Of a stretch of DNA of 64,000 nt, positions 1-9,422 are shown piece by piece. Every line of letters starts with the position of its first letter. Position 1 is the stretch's first letter. The stretch is from the NCBI RefSeq assembly GCF_018802605.1, contig NZ_CP069161.1, positions 2,790,001 through 2,854,000 of the forward strand. Direction: 5' to 3'. Source of the stretch: Paludibacterium paludis (lineage in GTDB: Bacteria; Pseudomonadota; Gammaproteobacteria; Burkholderiales; Chromobacteriaceae). The notes below the pieces were generated by a model. The model made no database searches and was not told the origin of the DNA. It saw nothing but the letters and a program-made list of their open reading frames with translations. The position numbers and the translations under genes were made by a program.

Positions 1-150
1 GTTTTTTTCCTGCCCGCTCCGCTTTTCCGCCGCGGCAACCGCTTCCTCGATCGCCGCCAGCCGCGCCAGCAACTCGATGGACCCCGCCGGATCTCCCGTC
101 TTCCCGTACCTTCCGCGCCGTGCCGCGAGCAATTTTCGCAAAGATCTCAT
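1..150 (-). CDS. hypothetical protein, N-terminal fragment cut by window edge
   Basis: An open minus-strand frame begins with ATG at 150 and runs off the window start (50 codons visible, start MRSLRKLLAARRG). A GGGAGA ribosome-binding site sits about 5 bases upstream of the ATG. The visible part is basic at its N-terminus and then Ala/Glu-rich, probably helical. No family is recognised. It is divergent from psuK. The good Shine-Dalgarno and the absence of stops argue that it is real, but 50 residues is little evidence. Confidence 0.45.
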   Translation of the reverse strand, partial: MRSLRKLLAARRGRYGKTGDPAGSIELLARLAAIEEAVAAAEKRSGQEKN

Positions 151-262
151 AATGTTCTCCCGTTGCCGCCGAATCATTCCGGCCTGTGCTTTCCCACGAT
201 AGCCCCCGCGCCGCCCCGGCACCATTGAATCCTTTTTATCGGCGCGATAGCCGCTCCGGGAT

Positions 263-291
263 TTGCCAATTCACACATGGACGGGTAGAAT
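263..291 (+). promoter_or_regulatory. sigma-70-like promoter for psuKG
   Basis: TTGCCA at 263-268 and TAGAAT at 286-291 are separated by 17 bases, about 29 bases before the psuK start. A short palindrome AACAATTGTT lies at 296-305, around the expected transcription start, and could be an operator. Inferred from sequence only. Confidence 0.55.
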
Positions 292-319
292 ACCGAACAA
301 TTGTTAGCAAACCAAACAA

Positions 320-1422
320 ATGTCCGAAATGACTGCGCGTGAACGAGAAATACTGACACTCCTGCGCCAGGACCCGCTGATCCCCCAACAAGTCCTGGCC
401 GACCGTCTGGGCATCAGCCGATCGGCCGTGGCGGGTCATATCATGAATCTGGTGCAAAAAGGCTTCATCCGCGGCAAGGGATATATCCTCGCCGAGCAAC
501 GCTACGCGGTGGTCGCGGGCGGAGCCAACATGGACATCTGCGGCAATACGGCCGCGGCCCTGCGTTTTGGCGACTCCAATCCCGGCTCGGTGCGCTGTTC
601 GCCAGGCGGCGTCGCGCGCAACATCGCGGAAAACCTCGCGCGCCTCGGCCAGGACTGCCATCTGATCACCGCGCTCGGCGACGACCTCTATGGCCGCTCG
701 CTGATGGAAACCACCCAGCGCGCCGGCGTCGACACCCGCGCCGTGGTCGTCCTGCCCGACGCGGCGACCTCGACCTACCTGTCGCTGCACGGGCCGGACG
801 GCGACATGGCCATCGCCATCAACGACATGGACATCCTGCAGCGTCTGACCGCCGAACGGCTGACGCCCCAGCGCGAGCTCATCCGTCACGCCGGCCTGCT
901 GATCCTCGACACCAACCTCGCCACGGATACCCTGGCGTGGCTTTTCGCGCAAAGCGCCGGTGTGCCCGTCTTCGTCGACACCGTCTCCGCCTTCAAGGCA
1001 GAACGCGTCCGTCCGTGGCTTGGCCGCATTCACACGCTCAAGCCCAACCGGATCGAAGCGGAAACGCTCTCCGGCTTGCCCCTGGCGGGGCCGGAAGACG
1101 CGCCGGCCGTCGCGGCGTGGTTCCATGAGGCGGGTGTCGCCCGCATCGTGCTCAGCCTAGCCGCCGAAGGCATCTACTACAGCGAAGCCGACGGCGCGGC
1201 CGGCTGGATGCTGCCGCCAAAGGTCGCCATCGTCAACGCGACCGGCGCCGGCGACGCGCTGATGGCCGGTCTTGCCGCCGGATGGCTCTCCAACGAATCG
1301 TTCGCCGACAGCCTCGAATTCGCTGTCGGCTGCGCCGCCCTGACACTCGGCTGCGCCTCGACCAACAACCCTTCCCTGTCGGCGGTGGCCGTCAATACCT
1401 ATCTCGAAACAAGGAACCTGGC

Positions 1423-1426
<4 letters not shown>
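320..1426 (+). CDS. psuK: pseudouridine kinase with N-terminal HTH domain
   Basis: 368 residues. Residues about 1-60 form a winged-helix DNA-binding module (MTAREREILTLLRQ..., LGISRSAVAGHI), followed by a PfkB/ribokinase-fold sugar kinase with the GGANMDICG start and the C-terminal NATGAGDALMAG motif that carries the catalytic Asp. Its stop overlaps the start of psuG by 4 bases (ATGA), so the two are translationally coupled. In this pathway PsuK phosphorylates pseudouridine and PsuG splits the product to uracil and ribose 5-phosphate. The fused HTH suggests the kinase may also control its own promoter, which is an inference. The adjacent glycosidase makes the substrate assignment firm. Confidence 0.9.
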
Positions 1427-2343
<917 letters not shown>

Positions 2344-2353
2344 CAAGAGACAC

Positions 2354-2380
2354 GACGCCACCTCGCCAGGTGGCGTCTTT
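2354..2380 (+). terminator. intrinsic terminator after psuG
   Basis: Perfect 10-bp stem GACGCCACCT / AGGTGGCGTC with a 4-base loop, followed by TTT. It begins 10 bases past the psuG stop codon. Confidence 0.75.
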
Positions 2381-2419
2381 CGGCATAGAATCAATGGATC
2401 ACTCTTCGCGATCCGCTCC

Positions 2420-2962
2420 ATGTTCACGCTCTATACCGACAGATTGGCATTAAGGCCGATTTCCCGCCTGGACTGGGAACTTTTTCTGCGGCTGTACCAA
2501 AACCCGCAAGTCATGCGATGGATCGCCGAGCCGTTGCCGGATGAGCTGGTCGAAGCCCTGTTCGAGGAACGGCTCGCCTCCTGGGAGAAGGACAGCATCA
2601 ACTGGCTGACCCTGATTCTGGAAGAGCGCGACAGCGGGCAAACCGTTGGCCTGATCGGCCTGCGCACCGACTCGTCGCGCGATCTGCGCGCCGAGGTCGG
2701 CGTGCTTGTGCTCCCCGAATTCCAGCGGCGCCGCTACGCGGGCGAGGCCTTGCAGGCGCTGATCCATCGGGCGCTCGCGCACGAGAACTATCACAAACTG
2801 GTCGCGGTGATGACCGCCGGCAACGAGGCGGCGCGCCAACTGTTCGAGAGCACGGGCTTCCGGCTTGACGGCATGCTGAGGGAAAACAGCCTGCTTGGCG
2901 GCCAGTGGTGCGACGACTGCTGCTACAGCCTGCTCTCGCGCGACTACCTGACCCTGCACTGA
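2420..2962 (+). CDS. GNAT-family N-acetyltransferase (RimJ/RimL-like)
   Basis: 180 residues. Typical RimJ/RimL-type GNAT layout: N-terminal LYTDRLALRPISRLDW, the acetyl-CoA binding motif LPEFQRRRYAGEAL around residue 98, and the late motif NEAARQLFESTGFRLDG. Such enzymes transfer acetyl from acetyl-CoA to protein N-termini or small amines; the substrate cannot be told here. It lies 10 bases before the HD-domain gene and is probably co-transcribed with it. Confidence 0.8.
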   Translation: MFTLYTDRLALRPISRLDWELFLRLYQNPQVMRWIAEPLPDELVEALFEERLASWEKDSINWLTLILEERDSGQTVGLIGLRTDSSRDLRAEVGVLVLPEFQRRRYAGEALQALIHRALAHENYHKLVAVMTAGNEAARQLFESTGFRLDGMLRENSLLGGQWCDDCCYSLLSRDYLTLH

Positions 2963-2972
2963 AAGACACGCC

Positions 2973-3635
2973 ATGCCGCACACCGCCATCGACTGGCGAC
3001 CCCGCCTGCTCGCCATTCTGGCGGCTCAGCCACAGGACGCCGACGGCTCCCATGACATCAACCACTTCGACCGCGTCTGGAACACGGCGCGCCAGCTGAT
3101 GGCGACGGCCCCCGGCGCGGATACCGAAATCGTCATCGCCGCCTGTTATCTGCACGATCTGGTCAATCTCCCGAAAAACCATCCGGAGCGCCACCTGGCC
3201 TCGCGTCGTTCGGCCAGTCTGGCCCGTGTTCTGCTCGCCGAAGCGGGCTACCCCGCCGCCAAGCTCGACGCGGTGGCGCATGCGATCGAAGCGCACAGTT
3301 TTTCCGCGAATATCGAACCGATCACGCTGGAGGCGCAAATCGTCCAGGACGCCGACCGCCTTGACGCACTGGGCATGATCGGCATCGCGCGGCTATTCTA
3401 CATCGCGGGCCGCCTCGGGCACCGCCTCGCCCACCCCGACGATCCGCTCGCCCTGGCGCGGGAGCTGGACGATACGGCCTATTCGCTGGATCATATCGTC
3501 GTCAAGCTCGCCGGATTGCCGGACAGGATGCGCACCGAAGCGGGCCGGCGGCTGGGATGGGAGCGTCTCGAAACCGTGATGGCGTTCCGCGAAGCCTTCG
3601 CCAAAGAATGGCACCCCGACGGGATCGAACCATAA
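2973..3635 (+). CDS. HD-domain phosphohydrolase
   Basis: 220 residues. Metal-binding HD signature: His in SHDINHFDRVW, the HD pair in ACYLHDLVNLP, a downstream AHSFSANIEP segment and the conserved Asp in VQDADRLDALGMIG. This resembles the YedJ-type predicted HD hydrolases. Reaction and substrate are unknown; the family generally removes phosphates from nucleotides or similar compounds. It ends just before a hairpin that serves the convergent met operon. Confidence 0.8.
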   Translation: MPHTAIDWRPRLLAILAAQPQDADGSHDINHFDRVWNTARQLMATAPGADTEIVIAACYLHDLVNLPKNHPERHLASRRSASLARVLLAEAGYPAAKLDAVAHAIEAHSFSANIEPITLEAQIVQDADRLDALGMIGIARLFYIAGRLGHRLAHPDDPLALARELDDTAYSLDHIVVKLAGLPDRMRTEAGRRLGWERLETVMAFREAFAKEWHPDGIEP

Positions 3636-3658
3636 AAAAAGGAGGACCGAAGTCCTCC
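3634..3658 (-). terminator. terminator of the metNIQ operon
   Basis: Stem GGAGGAC / GTCCTCC with a 4-base loop. An A7 run to the left becomes a T7 tract when transcribed from the minus strand, so it terminates metQ transcription. It also lies just past the HD gene stop, but has no T-run on that side. Confidence 0.75.
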
Positions 3659-3693
3659 GAGAAGCCTTGATACCACGGTTTACTGCAAAACCC

Positions 3694-4503
3694 TCATTTC
3701 CAGGTCGCCGGCAGTTTGTAGCCGGCGAACTTGGCGCTCGCCCACTTGCGGAATTCCGGCGAATTGTAGGCCGCCACCACATCCTTGGCCCACGGTTTGG
3801 CCAGATCCGCGCTGCGAACCACGCCCCAGTTCACGTAGGCATAGCTCTTTTCCTGATAGATCGCTTCGGTCAGCTTGATGCCGGAACTCGTCGCATAGTT
3901 GCCGTTGATCACCGCGAAGTCGGCGTCATTGCGCGCGCGCGGCAGTTGGGCTGCCTCCAGCGGCACGATCTTGATCTTCTTCGCATTGGTGGCGATGTCG
4001 CGCTCCGAGGCGGTCAGCGGATTGATGCCCGGCTTGAGGGTGATCCAGCCAAGGTCGGACAGCATCACCAGCGCGCGGGCGAAGTTGGACGGGTCGTTCG
4101 GCGCGGCGAGCGTGGAGCCCGCCTTCACATCCTTGAGCGCCTTGATCTTGCCCGGATAAATCCCCAGCGGCGCGGTCGGCACCTGGAAGGCCGGCGACAG
4201 GCTCAGTTTGTGTTCCTTCACGAAGGTATCGAGATACGGCTTGTGCTGGAACACGTTCACATCCAGCGAGCCTTCCTGCAGCGCCAGATTGGGGCGCACG
4301 TAATCGGTGAACTCAACCAGCTTCACCTTGTAACCCTGCTTTTCCAGGATGGGTTTGATCGACTGGCGCACCATGTCGCCGAAGTCTCCGACCGTCGTGC
4401 CGATGACGATCTCCTTTTTGGCCGGATCGGCCGCCACGGCGGCGCCGGACAGGAACAGACCCAGGAGGACGGAGATGGCGGTTTTGCTTGCGAAGTGTTT
4501 CAT
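3694..4503 (-). CDS. metQ: methionine ABC transporter substrate-binding protein
   Basis: 269 residues with a cleavable signal peptide (MKHFASKTAISVLLGLFLSG, cleavage near AVA-A) and the NlpA/MetQ fold: EIVIGTTVGDFGDM, EFTDYVRPNLAL, DVNVFQHKPYL and IPNDPSN-like APNDPSN. It binds methionine in the periplasm and passes it to MetI. There is no lipobox Cys, so the protein appears to be a soluble periplasmic form and not the lipoprotein known in E. coli. Last gene of metN-metI-metQ. Confidence 0.92.
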   Translation of the reverse strand: MKHFASKTAISVLLGLFLSGAAVAADPAKKEIVIGTTVGDFGDMVRQSIKPILEKQGYKVKLVEFTDYVRPNLALQEGSLDVNVFQHKPYLDTFVKEHKLSLSPAFQVPTAPLGIYPGKIKALKDVKAGSTLAAPNDPSNFARALVMLSDLGWITLKPGINPLTASERDIATNAKKIKIVPLEAAQLPRARNDADFAVINGNYATSSGIKLTEAIYQEKSYAYVNWGVVRSADLAKPWAKDVVAAYNSPEFRKWASAKFAGYKLPATWK

Positions 4504-4519
4504 GCAGTTTTCCTCTTTC

Positions 4520-5206
4520 TTAACGCTTGTCGAGGCGGGCGGCCAGCCGGTTGCCCGCGAATTGGATCAGTTGCACGATGGCGACGAGCAGCAGCACCAT
4601 CGCCACCATGACCTCGGTCTGGAACCGGTAGTAGCCGTAACGGATCGCCAGGTCGCCGATGCCGCCGCCGCCCACCACGCCGGCCACGGCCGAGTAGGAC
4701 AGAAAGCTGATGGTCAGGATGGTCAGCGCGGAAATCAGTCCCGAGCGCGCCTCGTTGAGCAGCACGGAGACGATGATACGCAACGGGCCGGCGCCCATGG
4801 CTTCGGCCGCCTCCACCACGCCGCGCGGAATCTCGCGCAGCGTCTGTTCCACCAGGCGGGCGAAATACGGTACGGCGGCGAACGAAAGGGGCACCGCGGC
4901 GGCGAACGGCCCGATCGTCGATCCGGCCAGAATGCGGGTCACCGGTCCCAGCGTCACCAGCAGAATGATGAACGGAAAGGAGCGCACCAGGTTCACGAAC
5001 CAGCCGAGCACGGCATTGACAACGCGGTTGGCGAACAATTGTCCGGGCTGGGACAGATAGAGCCAGATGCCCAGCGGACCGCCGAGCAGGATGGCGCTCG
5101 CCAGACCGATGGACAGCATCTGGGCGGTTTCCAGGCAGGCCTGAATGATTTCCGGGCTGAGCGACTGCAGATTGGCGATCGCTTCGCCGAAGGTGATGGC
5201 ATCCAT
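4520..5206 (-). CDS. metI: methionine ABC transporter permease
   Basis: 228 residues, hydrophobic with about five membrane segments and the BPD-transporter EAA-type loop (VEAAEAMGAGPLRII). N-terminal start MDAITFGEAIANLQ. Its ATG overlaps the metN stop codon by one base (TAATG), so the two are coupled. It forms the inner-membrane channel with MetN as the ATPase. Confidence 0.92.
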   Translation of the reverse strand: MDAITFGEAIANLQSLSPEIIQACLETAQMLSIGLASAILLGGPLGIWLYLSQPGQLFANRVVNAVLGWFVNLVRSFPFIILLVTLGPVTRILAGSTIGPFAAAVPLSFAAVPYFARLVEQTLREIPRGVVEAAEAMGAGPLRIIVSVLLNEARSGLISALTILTISFLSYSAVAGVVGGGGIGDLAIRYGYYRFQTEVMVAMVLLLVAIVQLIQFAGNRLAARLDKR

Positions 5207-5943
5207 TACGCGGCCTCCAGAAGCGAAATGGCCAGTTCCGAGCGGGCATCCACTTCGCCACCGGCAATGTCCATGATTTCGACGACCGACCCGCTGTCGA
5301 GCAGGGCGGCGCGGTGGCAGATCGAACGGATCACGCCCATCTCGTGCGTCACGATCACCACCGTCACGCCGAAGCGCTGGTTGATCTCGGACAGGCAGTC
5401 AAGAATGGATTGCGTGGTGCGCGGATCGAGCGCCGAGGTCGGCTCGTCGGCCAGAATCACCTTGGGACGCGAAGCCATGGCGCGGGCGATGCCGACGCGC
5501 TGCTTCTGTCCGCCGGACAGCTGCGCGGGGTAGTGGGCGGCGCGGTCTGACAGATGCACGATGTCGAGGCACTCGGCCACCCGTGACTTGATATCCGCTT
5601 TTGACCAGCCGGCCACTTCCAGCGGGAAAGCGATGTTGTCGGCGACGGTGCGGTTGGCCATCAGATTGAACTGCTGGAAAACCATGCCGATATTCTGACG
5701 CGCCTCGCGCAACGCCCGGCCGGACAGGCCGGTGAGTTCGCGATCGCCGACCAGAACGGAACCGGAATCGGGCCGTTCGAGCAGATTGATCAGGCGCAGC
5801 AGGGTCGATTTGCCCGCCCCGGAAAACCCGATGAGGCCGAAGATTTCCGCTTCGCGAATGGACAGCGTTGTCGGTTTGACGGCGGTGAACCAGCCACCAT
5901 CGGGGCGCTGGAACCGTTTCTCGACCTGGTTAAGATGAATCAT
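5206..5943 (-). CDS. metN: methionine ABC transporter ATP-binding protein
   Basis: 245 residues from ATG 5943 (MIHLNQVEKRFQRPDGG). Walker A GFSGAGKST, signature LSGGQKQR and Walker B/D-loop ADEPTSALD are all present. A longer open frame to 6054 is rejected because it would run through the terminator hairpin and into the riboswitch; ATG 5943 has GGGAG about 7 bases upstream. At 245 residues it is far shorter than E. coli MetN (about 343), so the C-terminal ACT-type regulatory domain that senses methionine appears to be missing or minimal. Control may therefore rest on the leader RNA. Confidence 0.9.
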   Translation of the reverse strand: MIHLNQVEKRFQRPDGGWFTAVKPTTLSIREAEIFGLIGFSGAGKSTLLRLINLLERPDSGSVLVGDRELTGLSGRALREARQNIGMVFQQFNLMANRTVADNIAFPLEVAGWSKADIKSRVAECLDIVHLSDRAAHYPAQLSGGQKQRVGIARAMASRPKVILADEPTSALDPRTTQSILDCLSEINQRFGVTVVIVTHEMGVIRSICHRAALLDSGSVVEIMDIAGGEVDARSELAISLLEAA

Positions 5944-5954
5944 CGAAAACTCCC

Positions 5955-5994
5955 AAAAAGCAGAAAGCCCGCCGGTTTGCGGCGGGCTTTCTGC
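5955..5994 (-). terminator. intrinsic terminator (riboswitch expression platform) upstream of metN
   Basis: A perfect 14-bp stem (arms 5960-5973 and 5981-5994) with a 7-base loop is followed on the minus strand by T5, then the metN Shine-Dalgarno and start. Lying between the SAM-II-like aptamer and metN, it is a transcription attenuator. Its ascending arm contains GCCCGC, complementary to GCGGGC inside the aptamer, so competing pairing is possible. Confidence 0.8.
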
Positions 5995-6049
5995 TGTGGA
6001 AATCTTCAACGACATCGGGAAGACATGCAGCCTGTGATGAAACGGGCTA

Positions 6050-6097
6050 CCCACGCTTTAGCTGTTTAACGCCCGCAAGCTGTGTCAAATCGGCGAT
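6050..6097 (-). promoter_or_regulatory. SAM-II riboswitch aptamer, metNIQ leader
   Basis: Read on the minus strand, the leader contains in order CGCC (P1 left), GATTTG, GCTTGC, GGCG (P1 right) running into GTTAAAC, then GCTAAAG. This order and these strings match the conserved core of SAM-II (metA-type) aptamers as I remember it; GCTT in the loop can pair with AAGC of the 3' segment to make the pseudoknot. It precedes methionine-uptake genes and an intrinsic terminator, which fits SAM-dependent shut-off. Identified by eye, without a covariance-model search. Confidence 0.8.
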
Positions 6098-6112
6098 CAA
6101 TTGTTGAGACAA

Positions 6113-6141
6113 ATTGAACAGGGATTTCCCGTTCAGGTCAA
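6113..6141 (-). promoter_or_regulatory. promoter for metNIQ leader
   Basis: On the minus strand TTGACC and TTCAAT (4 of 6 to consensus) are spaced by 17 bases. The expected start of transcription is about 10 bases before the aptamer. Confidence 0.5.
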
Positions 6142-6198
6142 GCCACCGGCCGCAAATCCCCCAAAAAACGTCTCAAAAATGAAATTATACGTCGTTTT

Positions 6199-6951
6199 TC
6201 ATTCTTTCAACACCAAGGTCGCCTCAATCGGCAAGTGATCGGACAAATGACTCCACGGCGCCCCGCGCAGCACTTTGGCTTCGGTGGCCACCAGGCCGCG
6301 CGCATAGATGCGATCAAGGGCGAGCAGCGGCAGTCGCGCCGGGAAACTCGCCGCATGCCGTCCATGCAGAGTCTGAAACACCTCCTCGAGCCCAGAATCG
6401 CGCAACAGATCGGCGCTGGCCGCCCCGCTCCAGTCATTGAAGTCGCCGGCGAGAATCAACGGCATGTCCTCGGGAATTTCGCCGCGGATATAGCTTCCCA
6501 GTTCCCTGCACTGTTTGCGGCGGTCGTGGCCCAGGAGATTCAGGTGCACGCACAGCGCCGCCACGGAACGGCGCCAGTCGCGCGGCGTGACACGACAGTG
6601 CAGCAGACCGCGCCGCTCGAAGGCATTGACGGAAATATCGCGGTTGCACCAGGTCTCAACGGCATGGCGTGACAGCAGCGCATTGCCATGATGCCCATGA
6701 TCGTAGGCGGCATTGAGCCCGTAGGTGGCCTTGCAGTTCAGGTGACGGGCGAGAAAGTGATGCTGGGGAACGGCGGGCCAGGCGGGGTGACGCAGGGCCC
6801 GCAGCGCATTGCGTCCCTGCACCTCTTGCAGGAACACCAGATCCGGCGCGAGGGAGCCCAGCGCACGGGCGATATCGTCGACGCGCACATGACGGTTCAG
6901 TGGAGACATCCCCTTGTGGATGTTGTAACTGACCACCCTGAGCGGTTTCAT
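6199..6951 (-). CDS. endonuclease/exonuclease/phosphatase (EEP) family protein
   Basis: 250 residues. EEP-fold motifs: RVVSYNIHKGMSP at the N-terminus, DLVFLQEVQG (metal-binding Glu), LAGDFNDWSG (the GDFN motif) and the C-terminal LSDHLPIEATL (catalytic SDHLP). The family hydrolyses phosphodiester or phosphomonoester bonds; the substrate may be DNA, RNA or lipid. Last gene of the small-protein-lolC-lolD-mscS-nudB-EEP run, only 2 bases after nudB. Confidence 0.85.
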   Translation of the reverse strand: MKPLRVVSYNIHKGMSPLNRHVRVDDIARALGSLAPDLVFLQEVQGRNALRALRHPAWPAVPQHHFLARHLNCKATYGLNAAYDHGHHGNALLSRHAVETWCNRDISVNAFERRGLLHCRVTPRDWRRSVAALCVHLNLLGHDRRKQCRELGSYIRGEIPEDMPLILAGDFNDWSGAASADLLRDSGLEEVFQTLHGRHAASFPARLPLLALDRIYARGLVATEAKVLRGAPWSHLSDHLPIEATLVLKE

Positions 6952-6953
6952 CG

Positions 6954-7406
6954 TTATCTTTCGGTCAACCCCAGCTTACCCTGCAGGCGCAGGATCGCCT
7001 CGGCGTTCGACGGGGAAAACACCGCCCTTGCCGCCTGCCGCCAGTCCACCCAGCGCCAGGCGATATGTTCATCCGGCGACAAGACCACGGGAACGGGCGC
7101 GGGCAGGCACAGGCCGAAGGCGTGTTCGACGTTGTGGGTCACGCCCTCCGGATAGCGGTGGCGCCATTGCGGATAGATTTCGTAGCGCGTGGAGTAGCCC
7201 CAATCGGCGAACTTCAGCTCGTCGCCGCAAAGCCCCGTCTCCTCGGCCACTTCGCGGCGCGCGGTCTCGAGCAGCGTTTCCCCGCCTTCGCGACTGCCGG
7301 TCACGGACTGCCACAAACCGGGACGATCCGCGCGTTCGATCAGCAGCACCTCGCCCGCGACGGTATGGATGACGACCAGTACCGACACCGGCTGCTTGAG
7401 CCCCAT
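6954..7406 (-). CDS. nudB: dihydroneopterin triphosphate diphosphatase (Nudix)
   Basis: 150 residues from ATG 7406 (MGLKQPVSVLVVIH). The Nudix box GSREGGETLLETARREVAEETG is intact, and LWQSVTGS plus the late HRYPEGVTHNVEHAF segment match NudB, which removes pyrophosphate from dihydroneopterin triphosphate in folate synthesis. The longer frame to 7451 overlaps the upstream channel gene and is less likely. Translation is probably coupled to the EEP gene. Confidence 0.85.
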   Translation of the reverse strand: MGLKQPVSVLVVIHTVAGEVLLIERADRPGLWQSVTGSREGGETLLETARREVAEETGLCGDELKFADWGYSTRYEIYPQWRHRYPEGVTHNVEHAFGLCLPAPVPVVLSPDEHIAWRWVDWRQAARAVFSPSNAEAILRLQGKLGLTER

Positions 7407-7419
7407 GCCCTTCCCTCCG

Positions 7420-8715
7420 TCAGTCACTGTCAACAACCGGTTCCCTGGCATTGACGATGCGCACCTCGCGCTGAGGATACGGCATGGTGATGCCGTTTTC
7501 CTTGAAGCAGCGCCAGATGGCCAGCAGCAATTCCGATTTCAGCCCCAGAAAACCGTTTTCCGGGTCGAGCACCCAGTAGCCGAGCTCCAGGGTGATGCTG
7601 CTGTCCCCGAAATTGACCAGATAGGCGTTCGGCGCCGGATCCACCGCGATGCGCGGATGCCGCGCGATGCCGCGCAACAGCCCGAGCGCCATGTCCAGAT
7701 CCGTATCATACGCCACCGTGACGCTGATGCTGGTCCAGATTTTCTTGTCGGAGTAGGACTGGTTGATCACGGTATTGGCGATCAGGGTATCGTTCGGCAC
7801 CAGCGCCTCGGAGCCATCCAGCCCCTTGAGCACCACATAGCGCGAGGTGATCTTGCTGACATAGCCGACACGGTTGTCGATCATCAGCCTGTCGCCGATG
7901 CGGATGGAGCGGTCCAGCAGGATGATGAAGCCGGAAATGTAGTTGCTGGCGATCTTCTGCAGACCCAGACCAAGACCGACACCGACCGCGCCGCCGAATA
8001 CCGACAGCACCGTCAGATCGATGCCGAGCACCGGCAGCGCGATCAGCACGGCGGAAACCACGAGCAGGGTGCGGGTCAGCTTGGCGAGGACGAGGCGCAG
8101 GTTCTCATCGAGCTCGCTCAATTGCATCAGGCGCTTTTCGATCGCCCGGCTGAGCGACAGGGCTCCCAGTACGATGACCGAGATCCAAAGCAGCGCGGTC
8201 AGCACCATCAACAGGTCAAGCTGCGTCTTGCCGACCCGGAAGGTGATCGACTGCAAGCCGTCGAGCACGTAATCGTCGAGGTTGCCGGCCCAGGCGACGA
8301 ACGCCATCCAGCACAGCATCGCCACCATCTGCTCGGTGCGCTGTTCGAAACGTCCCCGCGGCAAGGCCTGCCGGAGCAATGCCGCCAGCACGCGGATCAC
8401 CGTCATCCAGAACAGCATGGCGGAAATCACCTGGAGCACGTGGGCGCGATGACCGAGCACCAGCACCCAGATCACCGAGCACAGCACCACCAGCACCTGG
8501 GCGGACAACGGCAGCACCATCCGGTAGCCCACATAAGGCAGAAAATGCTCCAGGCGCTCGGGCTGGCCGGTGAACCAGCGCTGGAACACCTTGCGCGACA
8601 CCCACATGCCGGCCAGCACGCAAAGACCGGCAATGACAAGCTCGATCAGACCGTACGAGGTCGACAGCCAGTCCGCCATCGCCTGCAGGCCCATGTCTTC
8701 CTTGCGGTAGATCAT
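7420..8715 (-). CDS. MscS-family mechanosensitive ion channel
   Basis: 431 residues, larger than E. coli MscS (286). Several N-terminal membrane segments precede the conserved pore helix and beta domain: [34 protein letters not shown] and [15 protein letters not shown]. It releases solutes on hypo-osmotic shock. Its start overlaps the lolD stop by 4 bases. Confidence 0.88.
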   Translation of the reverse strand: MIYRKEDMGLQAMADWLSTSYGLIELVIAGLCVLAGMWVSRKVFQRWFTGQPERLEHFLPYVGYRMVLPLSAQVLVVLCSVIWVLVLGHRAHVLQVISAMLFWMTVIRVLAALLRQALPRGRFEQRTEQMVAMLCWMAFVAWAGNLDDYVLDGLQSITFRVGKTQLDLLMVLTALLWISVIVLGALSLSRAIEKRLMQLSELDENLRLVLAKLTRTLLVVSAVLIALPVLGIDLTVLSVFGGAVGVGLGLGLQKIASNYISGFIILLDRSIRIGDRLMIDNRVGYVSKITSRYVVLKGLDGSEALVPNDTLIANTVINQSYSDKKIWTSISVTVAYDTDLDMALGLLRGIARHPRIAVDPAPNAYLVNFGDSSITLELGYWVLDPENGFLGLKSELLLAIWRCFKENGITMPYPQREVRIVNAREPVVDSD

Positions 8716-9422
8716 TCGGCCACTCCTCCGGTTTCGTCGGCACGCAAACCCTGCTCGGAGAGCCGCAGCACGCGCTGGGCGCGGCCGGCCAGTTCGATGT
8801 CGTGCGTGACGATCAGCAGGCTGGTTCCCAGCCCTTCATTGAGTTCCATCAGTAAATCGAACACCTGCGAAGCGGTATGGACATCCAGGTTGCCGGTCGG
8901 CTCGTCGGCCAGCAGGCAGGCCGGACGGGTCACCATCGCCCTGGCGATGGCGGCGCGCTGCCGCTCCCCGCCCGACAACTCGCCAGGCTTGTGTTCCAGG
9001 CGCTTGCCCAGACCCACGCGCGCGAGGATCGCACCGGCTTCCCGCGCCGCGTCCGCGCGCTTTTCGCGGCGGATGAGCAAGGGCATCATGACATTCTCCA
9101 GGGCGGTGAACTCCGGCAGCAAATGGTGGAACTGATAGACGAACCCGAGCTTGCGGTTGCGCCACTGGCCGCGCTCGGCCTCGCTCATCGCGGCCATGTC
9201 CCGCCCGAGTACCGTGACGCTCCCCGATGTCGGGATATCGAGCCCCCCCAGAAGATGCAGGAGGGTACTCTTGCCGGAGCCCGACGCGCCGACGATGGCC
9301 ACCCGCTCCCCGGCTTTCACGTCCAGATCGATGCCGTCGAACACGGTCACGTTCAGGTTGCCTTCGGCATAGGTTTTGGACAAGCCCCGGCAGTTCACCA
9401 CATCAGTCATCACATCACTCAT
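8712..9422 (-). CDS. lolD: lipoprotein-releasing ABC transporter ATPase
   Basis: 236 residues. Walker [13 protein letters not shown]-loop [11 protein letters not shown] (the LolD-type signature around the Q-loop), signature LSGGERQR and Walker [12 protein letters not shown]. It powers the release of mature lipoproteins from the inner membrane to LolA. It overlaps lolC by 8 bases. Confidence 0.93.
   Translation of the reverse strand: MSDVMTDVVNCRGLSKTYAEGNLNVTVFDGIDLDVKAGERVAIVGASGSGKSTLLHLLGGLDIPTSGSVTVLGRDMAAMSEAERGQWRNRKLGFVYQFHHLLPEFTALENVMMPLLIRREKRADAAREAGAILARVGLGKRLEHKPGELSGGERQRAAIARAMVTRPACLLADEPTGNLDVHTASQVFDLLMELNEGLGTSLLIVTHDIELAGRAQRVLRLSEQGLRADETGGVAE

Noticed and set aside
4349..5533. 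A 394-codon plus-strand frame opposite metI and metN
   Set aside because: Antisense shadow of a well-supported ABC transporter operon.
5944..6054. N-terminal extension of metN up to 6054
   Set aside because: It would translate the terminator hairpin and part of the riboswitch; ATG 5943 has the better ribosome-binding site and matches family starts.
7369..9135. A 588-codon plus-strand frame opposite the mscS and lolD genes
   Set aside because: His/Gln/Arg-rich shadow product; both opposite genes have full family motifs.
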